Positions 6,897 through 13,022 of a stretch of 13,040 nt of DNA are shown piece after piece. Every line of letters begins with the position of its first letter. Position 1 is the stretch's first letter. The DNA comes from JAXFQS01 sp034178815 (GTDB lineage: Bacteria; Verrucomicrobiota; Kiritimatiellia; RFP12; DVOR01), in NCBI GenBank assembly GCA_034178815.1, contig JAXFQS010000046.1, forward strand, positions 1 through 13,040, written 5' to 3'. Both the position numbers and the translations under genes were made by a program. The notes beneath the pieces were generated by a model. That model was not told the origin of the DNA and searched no databases. It worked only from the letters and a program-made list of their open reading frames with translations.

Positions 6897-7633
6897 GAAC
6901 GAAGGGTGGGCCAAGGCCCAAAGAGGTCATCGGCGTTGGCGTCGGTGATGACTTCGAGTTGCGGCAGGGGAATTCCTTTGATTTGCGCGAGGCGGGCGGC
7001 GGTATGGGCGACATAGTCGGGGCGGCAGGGGCGGCCGCGCAGGGGGACGGGCGCGAGGTAGGGCGAGTCGGTCTCAAGGAGTAGGCGCGAGAGGGGCACG
7101 GTGGCGGCAACGGCGCGGAGGGGTTCGGCGTTGCGGAAGGTAAGGATGCCGCCGAAGCCGAGGTAGAGGCCCTTGTCGAGCAGGGCGCGGGCAAAGTCGG
7201 CATCGCCCGTGAAACTGTGCACGACGCCGGGGACGGGGCACTGGGAGTAGAGTTCGAGGAAGAGGCTTTCGGCCTGGCGGACATGGAAGACGGCGGGCTT
7301 GCCGAGTTCCCGCGCCAGGTGCAGTTGTTTAAGGAAGAGACGGCTCTGAAGGGGGGCGGTCTCGGGCGCGGCATAATGGAAGTCGAGTCCGATTTCCCCG
7401 ATTGCCGCCAGATCGGGCAGTCGGGCGAGTTCGGACGCGAACCCTTCAAAGGTCTCCTCGGAGGTCTCCATCTGAGAGTAGTCCAGTCCAAGGGCGAAGC
7501 GGATGCCGGGGCGTTCGGCGGCAAGCCGGGCGGCGGCGTTGGACTGCGGATCGCACCCGACAGCCAGAACGCGGAGCGAACCGAGATCTGGGTAGTCGTC
7601 GGGCGAACGGAAGTGGGCGTGCGTGTCGGTCAT
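6869..7633 (-). CDS. tatD: TatD family metal-dependent hydrolase (DNase)
   Basis: A 254-residue TIM-barrel metallohydrolase of the TatD/YcfH family, relatives of which are 3'-5' exonucleases or DNases needing divalent metal. Family residues are in place: H5 and H7 in THAHF, E80 in GEIGLDF, H117 in FHVRQAE, H139 in VHSFTG, and D189 in ETDSPYL. No signal peptide is present, so it is cytoplasmic. The ATG at 7633-7631 sits at the canonical DTHAH start. There is no Shine-Dalgarno sequence, and the -10 box ends only 7 bases upstream, so the message may be leaderless. The frame is open for 210 codons further upstream, across the promoter and intergenic repeats, and I reject that extension. About 14 extra residues (CGSCPNPL end) follow the usual DDLFG terminus. 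purL follows 57 bases later. Whether it is TatD, YcfH or YjjV in detail cannot be said. Confidence 0.93.
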   Translation of the reverse strand: MTDTHAHFRSPDDYPDLGSLRVLAVGCDPQSNAAARLAAERPGIRFALGLDYSQMETSEETFEGFASELARLPDLAAIGEIGLDFHYAAPETAPLQSRLFLKQLHLARELGKPAVFHVRQAESLFLELYSQCPVPGVVHSFTGDADFARALLDKGLYLGFGGILTFRNAEPLRAVAATVPLSRLLLETDSPYLAPVPLRGRPCRPDYVAHTAARLAQIKGIPLPQLEVITDANADDLFGPWPTLRSCGSCPNPL

Positions 7634-7640
7634 AGGCGCG

Positions 7641-7671
7641 AGTATACCATTTCCAGGGCGGGGCCTGTCAA
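7641..7671 (-). promoter_or_regulatory. Putative tatD promoter with the -10 box against the start codon
   Basis: On the minus strand TTGACA (complement of 7666-7671), a 19-base spacer, and TATACT (complement of 7641-7646), preceded by TGG as in an extended -10. The spacer is longer than the ideal 17. Only 7 bases separate the -10 from the ATG, so transcription would start at or next to the start codon. Confidence 0.55.
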
Positions 7672-7689
7672 ACGCAAACCGCTGAGAAT

Positions 7690-7772
7690 GAAAGGTTGCC
7701 ACCTCCGCCCCCGGCAGATGGGCACCTTCGGGAGCCAATCGTGCCAACCTTTCGCCCCCGCAGGTGCCTACC
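7690..7772. repeat. Intergenic repeat, copy 4, with crossing inverted repeats
   Basis: GAAAGGTTG (7690-7698) pairs with CAACCTTTC (7745-7753), and GGCACCT (7721-7727) pairs with AGGTGCC (7762-7768). The two pairings cross, so they are alternatives or a pseudoknot-like arrangement. GCCAACCTTTCGCCCCCG (7743-7760) is a diverged form of the core, and GGTGCCTACC follows at 7763-7772. The 11-mer GAAAGGTTGCC at 7690-7700 recurs exactly at 9929-9939. The copy lies just upstream of the tatD promoter on that gene's strand. Confidence 0.6.
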
Positions 7773-8009
7773 AGCCGAACCCGGTCGTTGATGCGAGAAT
7801 CGGAATGGAGGCGATTTCTTGCCGCCCCCTGCCGCTCTTCTGCCGCACGCTTCGCACTAGGGGGAAAAATCCCGGTTCCACCCCCGCCCCCTGGCCGATT
7901 GTGCCTCGGCACGCGCTCAGCGCCTTTGGCGGAACCGTTCCAAAAGGCAGCCCAAGCCACCGGCTTTTCCGCCCCGAACAAGCCCTCTGCCGCCGCCCAG
8001 ACTCCAGAC
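7773..8009. other. Non-coding stretch between tatD and the GH127-type gene
   Basis: The 424-base divergent gap has promoters at both ends and a repeat at 7690-7772. In the remaining stretch I see no tRNA, no convincing small gene and no clear terminator. A short odd-length palindrome, GGAAC-C-GTTCC near 7940, is the only symmetric element I noticed. Frames are open on both strands, but their composition is Pro/Arg/Ser-rich and typical of GC-rich non-coding DNA. Confidence 0.5.
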
Positions 8010-8041
8010 TTGACACGCCACGCCGTGCTTGCTACTATAAT
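8010..8041 (+). promoter_or_regulatory. Putative promoter of the GH127-type gene, with very short leader
   Basis: TTGACA at 8010-8015 is followed by TACTAT at 8033-8038 (spacer 17) or by a perfect TATAAT at 8036-8041 (spacer 20). Either choice puts the transcription start around 8045-8048. This is at or inside the Shine-Dalgarno GAGGAG (8045-8050), which sits 7 bases before ATG 8058. The leader would therefore be only about 10-13 bases. Confidence 0.5.
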
Positions 8042-8057
8042 TTTGAGGAGTAGCCCT

Positions 8058-9875
8058 ATGAAACCCATCCTGCTGACCCTTCTAGCCTCGGCCGCCCTCG
8101 CCGGCCCCGCCCAACTGCCTGACGCGAAGATTCGCGGCACCGTCGGCCGAGCCCTCGCACGATGCCACGAAAACCATATCGCCAAGAGCGACCCGCTCGA
8201 ACTCACCCGCCACTTCCACAATCGCCAGCAAACCTGGATGTGGCAAAGCGAGTTTTGGGGCAAATGGATGCACTCCGCCGTCCCCCTTGCCGCCTACTTC
8301 GGCGACGAGAAATTGAAGCAGACCATAGCCCTCTCAGTCAAGGATCTGCTCTCGACCCAAGACCCCGACGGCTATATCGGAAACTACCGTCCAGACCTGC
8401 ACTACGCCAAGGGCACTTGGGATGTCTGGGGCACCAAATACACCCTTTTGGGGCTTTTGCACTGGTACGACGCGACAAAGGACGAGAAGGCTCTGGAAGG
8501 CGCCAAACGGCTGGCGGATTGCATTCTGAACCACTTCAAGGAGCGCGACATCGCCCAGAGCGGTTGGTATCGGGGAATGCCAAGTTGCTCCATCCTGGAG
8601 CCAATCGTAATGCTCTACAAGACCACGAAGGAGCCGCGCTACCTAGACTTTGCGCTGCAAATCCGGAAGGCGATTGACCAGGAATCCGCGGCGCGCTTGA
8701 TACGCGACGCCGATGTCCCGGTGTTCCAACGCGTGACCTTCGGGGAACTTGAGAGTTCCCTCAAGGCCTACGAGATGATGAGTTGCTATCAAGGCCTTCT
8801 GGAACTGCATGATGTGACCGACGAAGAGGTGCTGCTCAAAGCATCTGCAACGGCGGCAAAACATATCCTCGAAGAGGAAATCAACCTTGCCGGCGGCGCG
8901 GCGGCAAGCGAGCACTGGTACGGCGGAAAGGCAAAACAGCATCTGCCCTACAACCGCCTCAACGAGACTTGCGTGCTCACGACTTGGCTGCGCCTGTGCC
9001 GCAAACTCTGGGAAAAGACACACGAGACAATCTGGCTGGATGCCTTTGAAAAAACCTTCTTCAATGCCTATCTGGCCTCGATGAAGCCGGACGGATCGTG
9101 CTTTGCCCAGTACACGCCGCTGGAGGGAACGCGGGCGCCCGGAGAGGATCATTGCCGCACCGAGACAAACTGCTGCAACGCCAATGGTCCAAGGGGCTTT
9201 GTCGAGTTTATCCGGCTGGCGATGGCGGCTTCCGGGGAGACGATTTGGCTCAATCTCTACACCTCTGGGAGCTGGCGATTGCCCCTGGACGGCGGGACAG
9301 GAATGGTCTCGGAGGTGTCGCTGGAGGTCTACACGCGCTACCCAAGAGAGGGCGAGATTCTAGTCTGGCACCGCACGCCGGAGGCCCGCGTCTTCAACCT
9401 GGTTCCGCGGATTCCCGATTGGTGCAAGGGCGCCCGTTTGACGCTCAACGGGAAGCCGTGCAATCTGGCCGATCTGAACCGCAGATGGGAGCCGGGCGAC
9501 GAGTTGCGCCTGACCTTCCCGATGCCAGTCAAGTCCATCGTGCAAGGCGAATCGATTGCCTTCGTCCGCGGCCCCATCCTGCTGGCGCGAGACGCGCGAC
9601 TGGGCGGGAACATTGGCGAATGCCTGGAGTGCGGGAACGGCTCCAGCGGGGCGCGAGCCCCGAGTTTCCCCTTCCACACGGTGCGCAGCGACTGCGCGGA
9701 CATTTGGATTCGGCTGGTCGGAATTCTCCCGAGCGGAGTCCACTCCGAATCGGTACGCGACCGCTGGCCCGAAGCCGTTGGATTCTGCGACTTTGCCTCC
9801 GCGGGAAACACCTGGGATTCGCGCTCGGCCTACCGCGTTTGGCTACCGATTGTGCGCATCGAACCCCGGCGCTGA
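8058..9875 (+). CDS. Secreted GH127-type glycosidase (DUF1680, beta-L-arabinofuranosidase-like)
   Basis: A 605-residue protein of the GH127/DUF1680 clan. Members such as bifidobacterial HypBA1 remove beta-L-arabinofuranose with a zinc-bound cysteine nucleophile. Residues 1-15 form a signal peptide (MKPILLTLLASAALA), so it acts outside the cytoplasm. An alpha/alpha-barrel spans about residues 20-400, with YIGNY, KGTWDVWGTKYTLLGLL and beta-sandwich sequence after it. The metal/cysteine set is visible: E303 and C305 in NETC, and C372-C373 in NCCNANGPRG. These correspond to HypBA1 E338, C340, C417 and C418, with C372 the likely nucleophile, and E285 sits where the acid/base would be expected. The start at ATG 8058 is fixed by GAGGAG 7 bases upstream and by the signal peptide, against a 98-codon open extension. 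It probably forms its own transcription unit. The exact sugar is uncertain because this clan covers several activities. Confidence 0.88.
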   Translation: MKPILLTLLASAALAGPAQLPDAKIRGTVGRALARCHENHIAKSDPLELTRHFHNRQQTWMWQSEFWGKWMHSAVPLAAYFGDEKLKQTIALSVKDLLSTQDPDGYIGNYRPDLHYAKGTWDVWGTKYTLLGLLHWYDATKDEKALEGAKRLADCILNHFKERDIAQSGWYRGMPSCSILEPIVMLYKTTKEPRYLDFALQIRKAIDQESAARLIRDADVPVFQRVTFGELESSLKAYEMMSCYQGLLELHDVTDEEVLLKASATAAKHILEEEINLAGGAAASEHWYGGKAKQHLPYNRLNETCVLTTWLRLCRKLWEKTHETIWLDAFEKTFFNAYLASMKPDGSCFAQYTPLEGTRAPGEDHCRTETNCCNANGPRGFVEFIRLAMAASGETIWLNLYTSGSWRLPLDGGTGMVSEVSLEVYTRYPREGEILVWHRTPEARVFNLVPRIPDWCKGARLTLNGKPCNLADLNRRWEPGDELRLTFPMPVKSIVQGESIAFVRGPILLARDARLGGNIGECLECGNGSSGARAPSFPFHTVRSDCADIWIRLVGILPSGVHSESVRDRWPEAVGFCDFASAGNTWDSRSAYRVWLPIVRIEPRR

Positions 9876-9890
9876 CCCCTCTGGCGGATA

Positions 9891-9969
9891 CCAGCCTCGC
9901 GCCCCCGAAGGTTCCTATTCTCCCGCCCGAAAGGTTGCCGCATCCGGGGACAATTGACGCCTACCCGCC
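9891..9969. repeat. Intergenic repeat, copy 5
   Basis: CGCGCCCCCGAAGGTTCC (starting at 9898), TCCCGCCCGAAAGGTTGCC (9921-9939) and GCCTACCCGCC (9959-9969) are diverged units of the same family. The 11-mer GAAAGGTTGCC (9929-9939) also occurs exactly at 7690-7700. The copy lies in the 227-base gap after the GH127-type gene, upstream of the strong promoter. I see no T-tract terminator for the GH127-type gene here. Confidence 0.55.
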
Positions 9970-9981
9970 ACACCTGTTCAT

Positions 9982-10013
9982 TGTCATACGCTCCGGACGC
10001 TTGCGTATTGACA
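9982..10013 (+). promoter_or_regulatory. Imperfect inverted repeat overlapping the -35 box (possible operator)
   Basis: TGTCATACGC (9982-9991) and GCGTATTGACA (10003-10013) are complementary apart from one extra T, with an 11-base centre. The right arm contains the whole -35 hexamer TTGACA. A regulator bound here would compete with RNA polymerase, but no regulator gene is present nearby and chance symmetry is possible. Confidence 0.3.
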
Positions 10014-10036
10014 TCCGCCGGCGGGGCGGCTATAAT
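10008..10036 (+). promoter_or_regulatory. Perfect-consensus sigma-70 promoter for the exported lipoprotein pair
   Basis: TTGACA (10008-10013), exactly 17 bases, then TATAAT (10031-10036), matching the consensus at all twelve positions and at the optimal spacing. The predicted start is near 10043, giving a leader of about 60 bases. The ribosome site AGGGGAA (10088-10094) lies 8 bases before ATG 10103. Confidence 0.85.
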
Positions 10037-10102
10037 AAGGATTGTCAGTCGGACTTGCCCCTGATAGGGACACCGAAACACAACAATAGGGGAAACACCA
10101 GG

Positions 10103-11020
10103 ATGAATCTCTCTCGAAGCACCTTCCTCAAGGGTCTGCTCCTCGCCGCCGGAGGAACTGGTCTCGGCGGTTGCACCTGCCCCTTCGGCTCCGGAAAAGC
10201 CAAAATCGCCGTCCAACTCTACTCCATCTGCCAATACATCGCTGGCAAGGACGGCAAGCCCGGAGCTGGGCTTGAGCGTACCCTCCAGCAGCTCGCCGAA
10301 ATCGGCTTCAAGGGGGTCGAATTCGCCGGTTACTACGGTCATACGCCCGACCAACTGCGCCAGATGCTCGCTAACGCCGGCCTGACCGCCTGCGGTACCC
10401 ATGTCTCGCGCGACGCCTTCAGCCCCGAGAAGATCAAGGCCACCTGCGAATTCAACCGCGCCTACGGCAACACCCTCATTATTTGTCCCGGCGGCGGCAA
10501 CTTCCCCCCGGGCTCCACCTGGGGCAAAGTAGCCTGGTCCGACAAAGTCCCCGACTTCCTCAAAATGCTCGTCGACTACTACGCCAAAGCCGCCGACACC
10601 GCCGCCACATTCGGTTGCCAAATCGGCCTACACAACCACGCCTGGGAGTTCCAGCTCAAATCTCCCGAAGGCCAAACCTACTGGGACTACTTCTTTAGCA
10701 ACACCCCCCAGAATGTCATTATGGAACAGGATGTCGGCTGGACCACCAACGCCGGCGAAGACCCCTGCGAACAATTTCGCAAATACCCCCACCGATCCAT
10801 CACCCTCCACGCCAAGGAAAACGGCATGGGCGCCAAAGACTTCGAAGGCATCCTTGGACAGCCCGGGACTGGCCCCAAAGGCGTCGACTGGAATCGCGTC
10901 AAGAAAGCCGCAGACGCCGACGGCGTCAAATGGTGGGTCATCGAATGCGAACGCAACTTCGACAGCCTCAAAGCCGTCGCAGCATCCCACCAATTCCTCA
11001 AAACCCTCGGACTGAACTAA
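10103..11020 (+). CDS. Exported lipoprotein, sugar phosphate isomerase/epimerase-like TIM barrel
   Basis: A 305-residue protein of the xylose isomerase-like/AP endonuclease 2 TIM-barrel superfamily. Residues 1-24 form a lipoprotein signal with a Tat-like motif, SRSTFLKG, in which the second Arg of the usual RR is Ser. The lipobox is LGGC with C24 as the lipid site. Probable metal and active-site positions are E73 (GVEFAGYYG), H177 and H179 with E182 (LHNHAWEF), E208 and D210 (MEQDVGW), H236 (ITLHAKEN) and E281 (VIECER). Despite the family label, an exported enzyme is unlikely to use sugar phosphates, and isomerisation, epimerisation or cleavage of a keto-glycoside is more plausible. AGGGGAA 8 bases upstream supports the start. 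It is followed after 4 bases by the oxidoreductase gene, so the two form a tight operon under the promoter at 10008-10036. Coding strand is C-rich throughout. Confidence 0.88.
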   Translation: MNLSRSTFLKGLLLAAGGTGLGGCTCPFGSGKAKIAVQLYSICQYIAGKDGKPGAGLERTLQQLAEIGFKGVEFAGYYGHTPDQLRQMLANAGLTACGTHVSRDAFSPEKIKATCEFNRAYGNTLIICPGGGNFPPGSTWGKVAWSDKVPDFLKMLVDYYAKAADTAATFGCQIGLHNHAWEFQLKSPEGQTYWDYFFSNTPQNVIMEQDVGWTTNAGEDPCEQFRKYPHRSITLHAKENGMGAKDFEGILGQPGTGPKGVDWNRVKKAADADGVKWWVIECERNFDSLKAVAASHQFLKTLGLN

Positions 11021-11024
11021 AACC

Positions 11025-12569
11025 ATGAACTTCAACCGCAGAACATTCCTCCTCGGATCCGCCGCCGCACTCAGCCTCACTGGTTGCGCCACCACGGGTG
11101 CCAAGAAAAACTCCACCGCCACCGTCATCCCCCCGAGAAAACTCAAGCAAGGCGAGAAATTCCGTCTCGCTATGATTGGTTGCGGCATCCAGATGCGCAC
11201 CGCACTCATCCCCCAATTCCTCAATAAATCCTACGCCCCCAACTGCGAAATCGTCGCCGTCTGCGACTGCGACCAGAAGCGCCGCGAAGCCGCTGCCAAG
11301 CAGGTCAACAACGCCCAGAAAAACAGCTCCTGCAAAGCCGTTGCAGACTTTCGTGAGCTTCTCGCTGACCCCACCATCGATGCCGTCTGCATTGCCACAC
11401 CTGACCACTGGCACGCCTATATGTCCGTCGAAGCCATGAAACACGGCAAAGACGTCTACTGCGAAAAACCCTTGACCTTCTCCCCGGAAGAGGCCAAACT
11501 GGTTCTCGAAGCCCAGAAACGCTACGGCCGCGTCTTCCAAACCGGCTCGATGCAGCGTTCCTGGTCGGAGTTCCGCACCGCCTGCACCATCGTGCGCAAC
11601 GGTCTGATTGGCGATGTCTTCTATGTCGATGCGAACTACGGAATCGGCGGGCAAAAGCTCGGTGGCCCTTCCCATCCCGTGCGCTTCTGGGACGATCCTA
11701 GGAATGCCGCGAGGGAAAGCAAACCCAACCCCGATGTCGATTGGGACATGTGGCTCGGCCCCGCCAAATGGCGGCCTTACACCGACCAGTTCGCCCCCCG
11801 CGGAGTCCATAACTTCTACCCAATGTTCTGGCGGTTTGACGACGATATCGGCACCGGCTACAATGGAGACTGGGGGGCCCATCACTTGGACATTGCGCAA
11901 TGGGGGCTTGATCTCGACCACTCTGGGCCCTACAAAATCATCCGTTCCGAGGAGCCCTACTCGGCCAATCCGTTCCACGGCGGGCGGCGGCAGTTTGGCA
12001 TGAAAATGCTCTTCCGCAAGCCATACGGCGATGTGGAGCTCTACCACGGCCCGTTCGGCACTTGGGGCACGGTCTTCTACGGTACCAACGGCATCGTGGC
12101 TGTCAATCGCGGCAAGATTGCGGTCTGGCAGGGAACCGGACTGGTCAAGCCGACTGCCGAAGTCCGGAAGGCGTTGCAGGACGGCTCGTTCCTGATTGAC
12201 AAGCGTGTGGCGTGCTCGATCGGCAAAGACTACGGGACGGACGCGTTGGTGAAAAAGGACAACAATCTTTCGAGCGCATTGGCGAAACTGGAGGAGAAGT
12301 TTGGCCTGTCGAAGGCCAAGGTGCGTCTCTATTTCTCGAAGAACCAGGTGCAGAATTTCTGTGACTGCCTGGGGTCGAGGGAAGCGACGATTTCGCCGGC
12401 GGAGGTTGGCGCGCGGGGGGCGGTTCTCTGCCAACTGTGCAACCTGAGTTATGTCTACGACACGGGTTTCGAGTGGGATCCTGAGCGGTTCGAGTTCGCC
12501 AACGGCACGGGCGATCCGGCGTGGCTGAAGCGGGGGACTTGCCGCAAAGGGTGGGAGGTGAAACTGTAA
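11025..12569 (+). CDS. Tat-exported lipoprotein oxidoreductase of the Gfo/Idh/MocA family
   Basis: A 514-residue NAD(P)-dependent sugar or glycoside dehydrogenase-like protein. Residues 1-21 carry a canonical twin-arginine motif (NRRTFLLG) and a lipobox LTGC with C21. The Rossmann domain starts with AMIGCGIQM (residues 49-57), where the third Gly of GxGxxG is Met. It continues with VAVCDCD, ATPDHWH and the hallmark EKP at 147-149. The C-terminal domain contains GDWGAHHLDIAQW (281-293), whose H286, H287 and D289 are candidate catalytic residues. Tat export of a folded, cofactor-loaded enzyme is known for Zymomonas glucose-fructose oxidoreductase, so activity outside the cytoplasm is reasonable. 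It lies 4 bases after the TIM-barrel gene with no clear ribosome site of its own, suggesting coupling. Composition shifts from C-rich to strongly G-rich along the gene. The substrate is unknown. Confidence 0.92.
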   Translation: MNFNRRTFLLGSAAALSLTGCATTGAKKNSTATVIPPRKLKQGEKFRLAMIGCGIQMRTALIPQFLNKSYAPNCEIVAVCDCDQKRREAAAKQVNNAQKNSSCKAVADFRELLADPTIDAVCIATPDHWHAYMSVEAMKHGKDVYCEKPLTFSPEEAKLVLEAQKRYGRVFQTGSMQRSWSEFRTACTIVRNGLIGDVFYVDANYGIGGQKLGGPSHPVRFWDDPRNAARESKPNPDVDWDMWLGPAKWRPYTDQFAPRGVHNFYPMFWRFDDDIGTGYNGDWGAHHLDIAQWGLDLDHSGPYKIIRSEEPYSANPFHGGRRQFGMKMLFRKPYGDVELYHGPFGTWGTVFYGTNGIVAVNRGKIAVWQGTGLVKPTAEVRKALQDGSFLIDKRVACSIGKDYGTDALVKKDNNLSSALAKLEEKFGLSKAKVRLYFSKNQVQNFCDCLGSREATISPAEVGARGAVLCQLCNLSYVYDTGFEWDPERFEFANGTGDPAWLKRGTCRKGWEVKL

Positions 12570-12582
12570 TTGTTCTGATTTG

Positions 12583-12610
12583 AGCCGGTTGCCTGGTGGC
12601 AACCGGCTTT
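12583..12610 (+). terminator. Strong hairpin after the oxidoreductase gene (probable terminator)
   Basis: AGCCGGTTGCC (12583-12593) and GGCAACCGGCT (12598-12608) form a perfect 11-base stem with a TGGT loop, 13 bases after the stop codon. Only three T residues follow, so termination may be partial. No clear promoter is visible for the next gene, which could be reached by read-through. Confidence 0.6.
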
Positions 12611-12658
12611 GTGCGCGCGGCGGATGGTCTGCCGCTCACGACTGAAAGGAAACAAGGT

Positions 12659-12991
12659 ATGAAGAAGTCTATTCTTGCGCTGTCGGCGATGGCGGCGTTG
12701 TTTCTCTCGGGATGCTGCATGACGGGTTTTCCTACGGGCGGCTCGGTGATTGGCGGCGGCATCATCTCTGACCACAGCGGTCCGGGGGCGTTCGACATCG
12801 ACAACAGCGTCAAGCCGTTGAAGTGCGGTCAGGCGACTTCCAAGGGGATCATCCTCTTTACGACTGGCGACTCGTCGATCAAGGCGGCGATGGACAATGG
12901 TAACATCAAGAAGATCCACCATGTGGACTTCAAGACCACCAACATCTTCAACATCTATACGACTGTCACGACGATTGTCTGGGGCGAATAG
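12659..12991 (+). CDS. TRL-like family lipoprotein
   Basis: A 110-residue secreted lipoprotein matching the TRL-like family (named after the tRNA-linked locus of Leptospira), whose function is unknown. Residues 1-18 are a signal peptide and the lipobox is LSGC with C19. A Gly-rich stretch follows (residues about 23-36). The family core runs from about residue 55: KCGQATSKGIILFTTGDSSI, then AAMDNGNIKKIHHVDF and the terminal NIYTTVTTIVWGE. AAAGGA (12645-12650) lies 8 bases before ATG 12659. No tRNA gene is seen beside it in this window. It follows the oxidoreductase gene and its hairpin by 89 bases, with no obvious promoter, and may be transcribed by read-through. Coding strand is G-rich from its start. 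Attachment to the outer membrane is likely but not shown. Confidence 0.88.
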   Translation: MKKSILALSAMAALFLSGCCMTGFPTGGSVIGGGIISDHSGPGAFDIDNSVKPLKCGQATSKGIILFTTGDSSIKAAMDNGNIKKIHHVDFKTTNIFNIYTTVTTIVWGE

Positions 12992-13022
12992 TCCCGCATC
13001 GAACCGACTTCGTTCCAGGAGG

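Noticed and set aside
7773..8009. A tRNA or structured RNA in the divergent gap
   Set aside because: The only T-arm-like stretch, around GGTTCCACCCCC near 7874, lacks the GTTCRA pattern and cloverleaf partners on either strand.
7764..8057. A 98-codon in-frame upstream extension of the GH127-type gene
   Set aside because: ATG 8058 has GAGGAG 7 bases upstream and begins a clean signal peptide. The extension would cover the promoter and has a Pro/Arg/Ser-rich non-family sequence.
7634..8263. A 210-codon upstream extension of tatD across the divergent region
   Set aside because: TatD proteins begin at the DTHAH motif, which follows ATG 7633 directly. The extension runs through the tatD promoter, the repeat and the opposite gene's promoter and start.
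10998..12602. A 534-codon open frame on the minus strand opposite the oxidoreductase gene
   Set aside because: It lies entirely opposite a convincing Gfo/Idh/MocA gene, has no recognisable motifs and shows Gly/Val/Ala/Glu-rich shadow composition. Long antisense frames are expected in GC-rich DNA.
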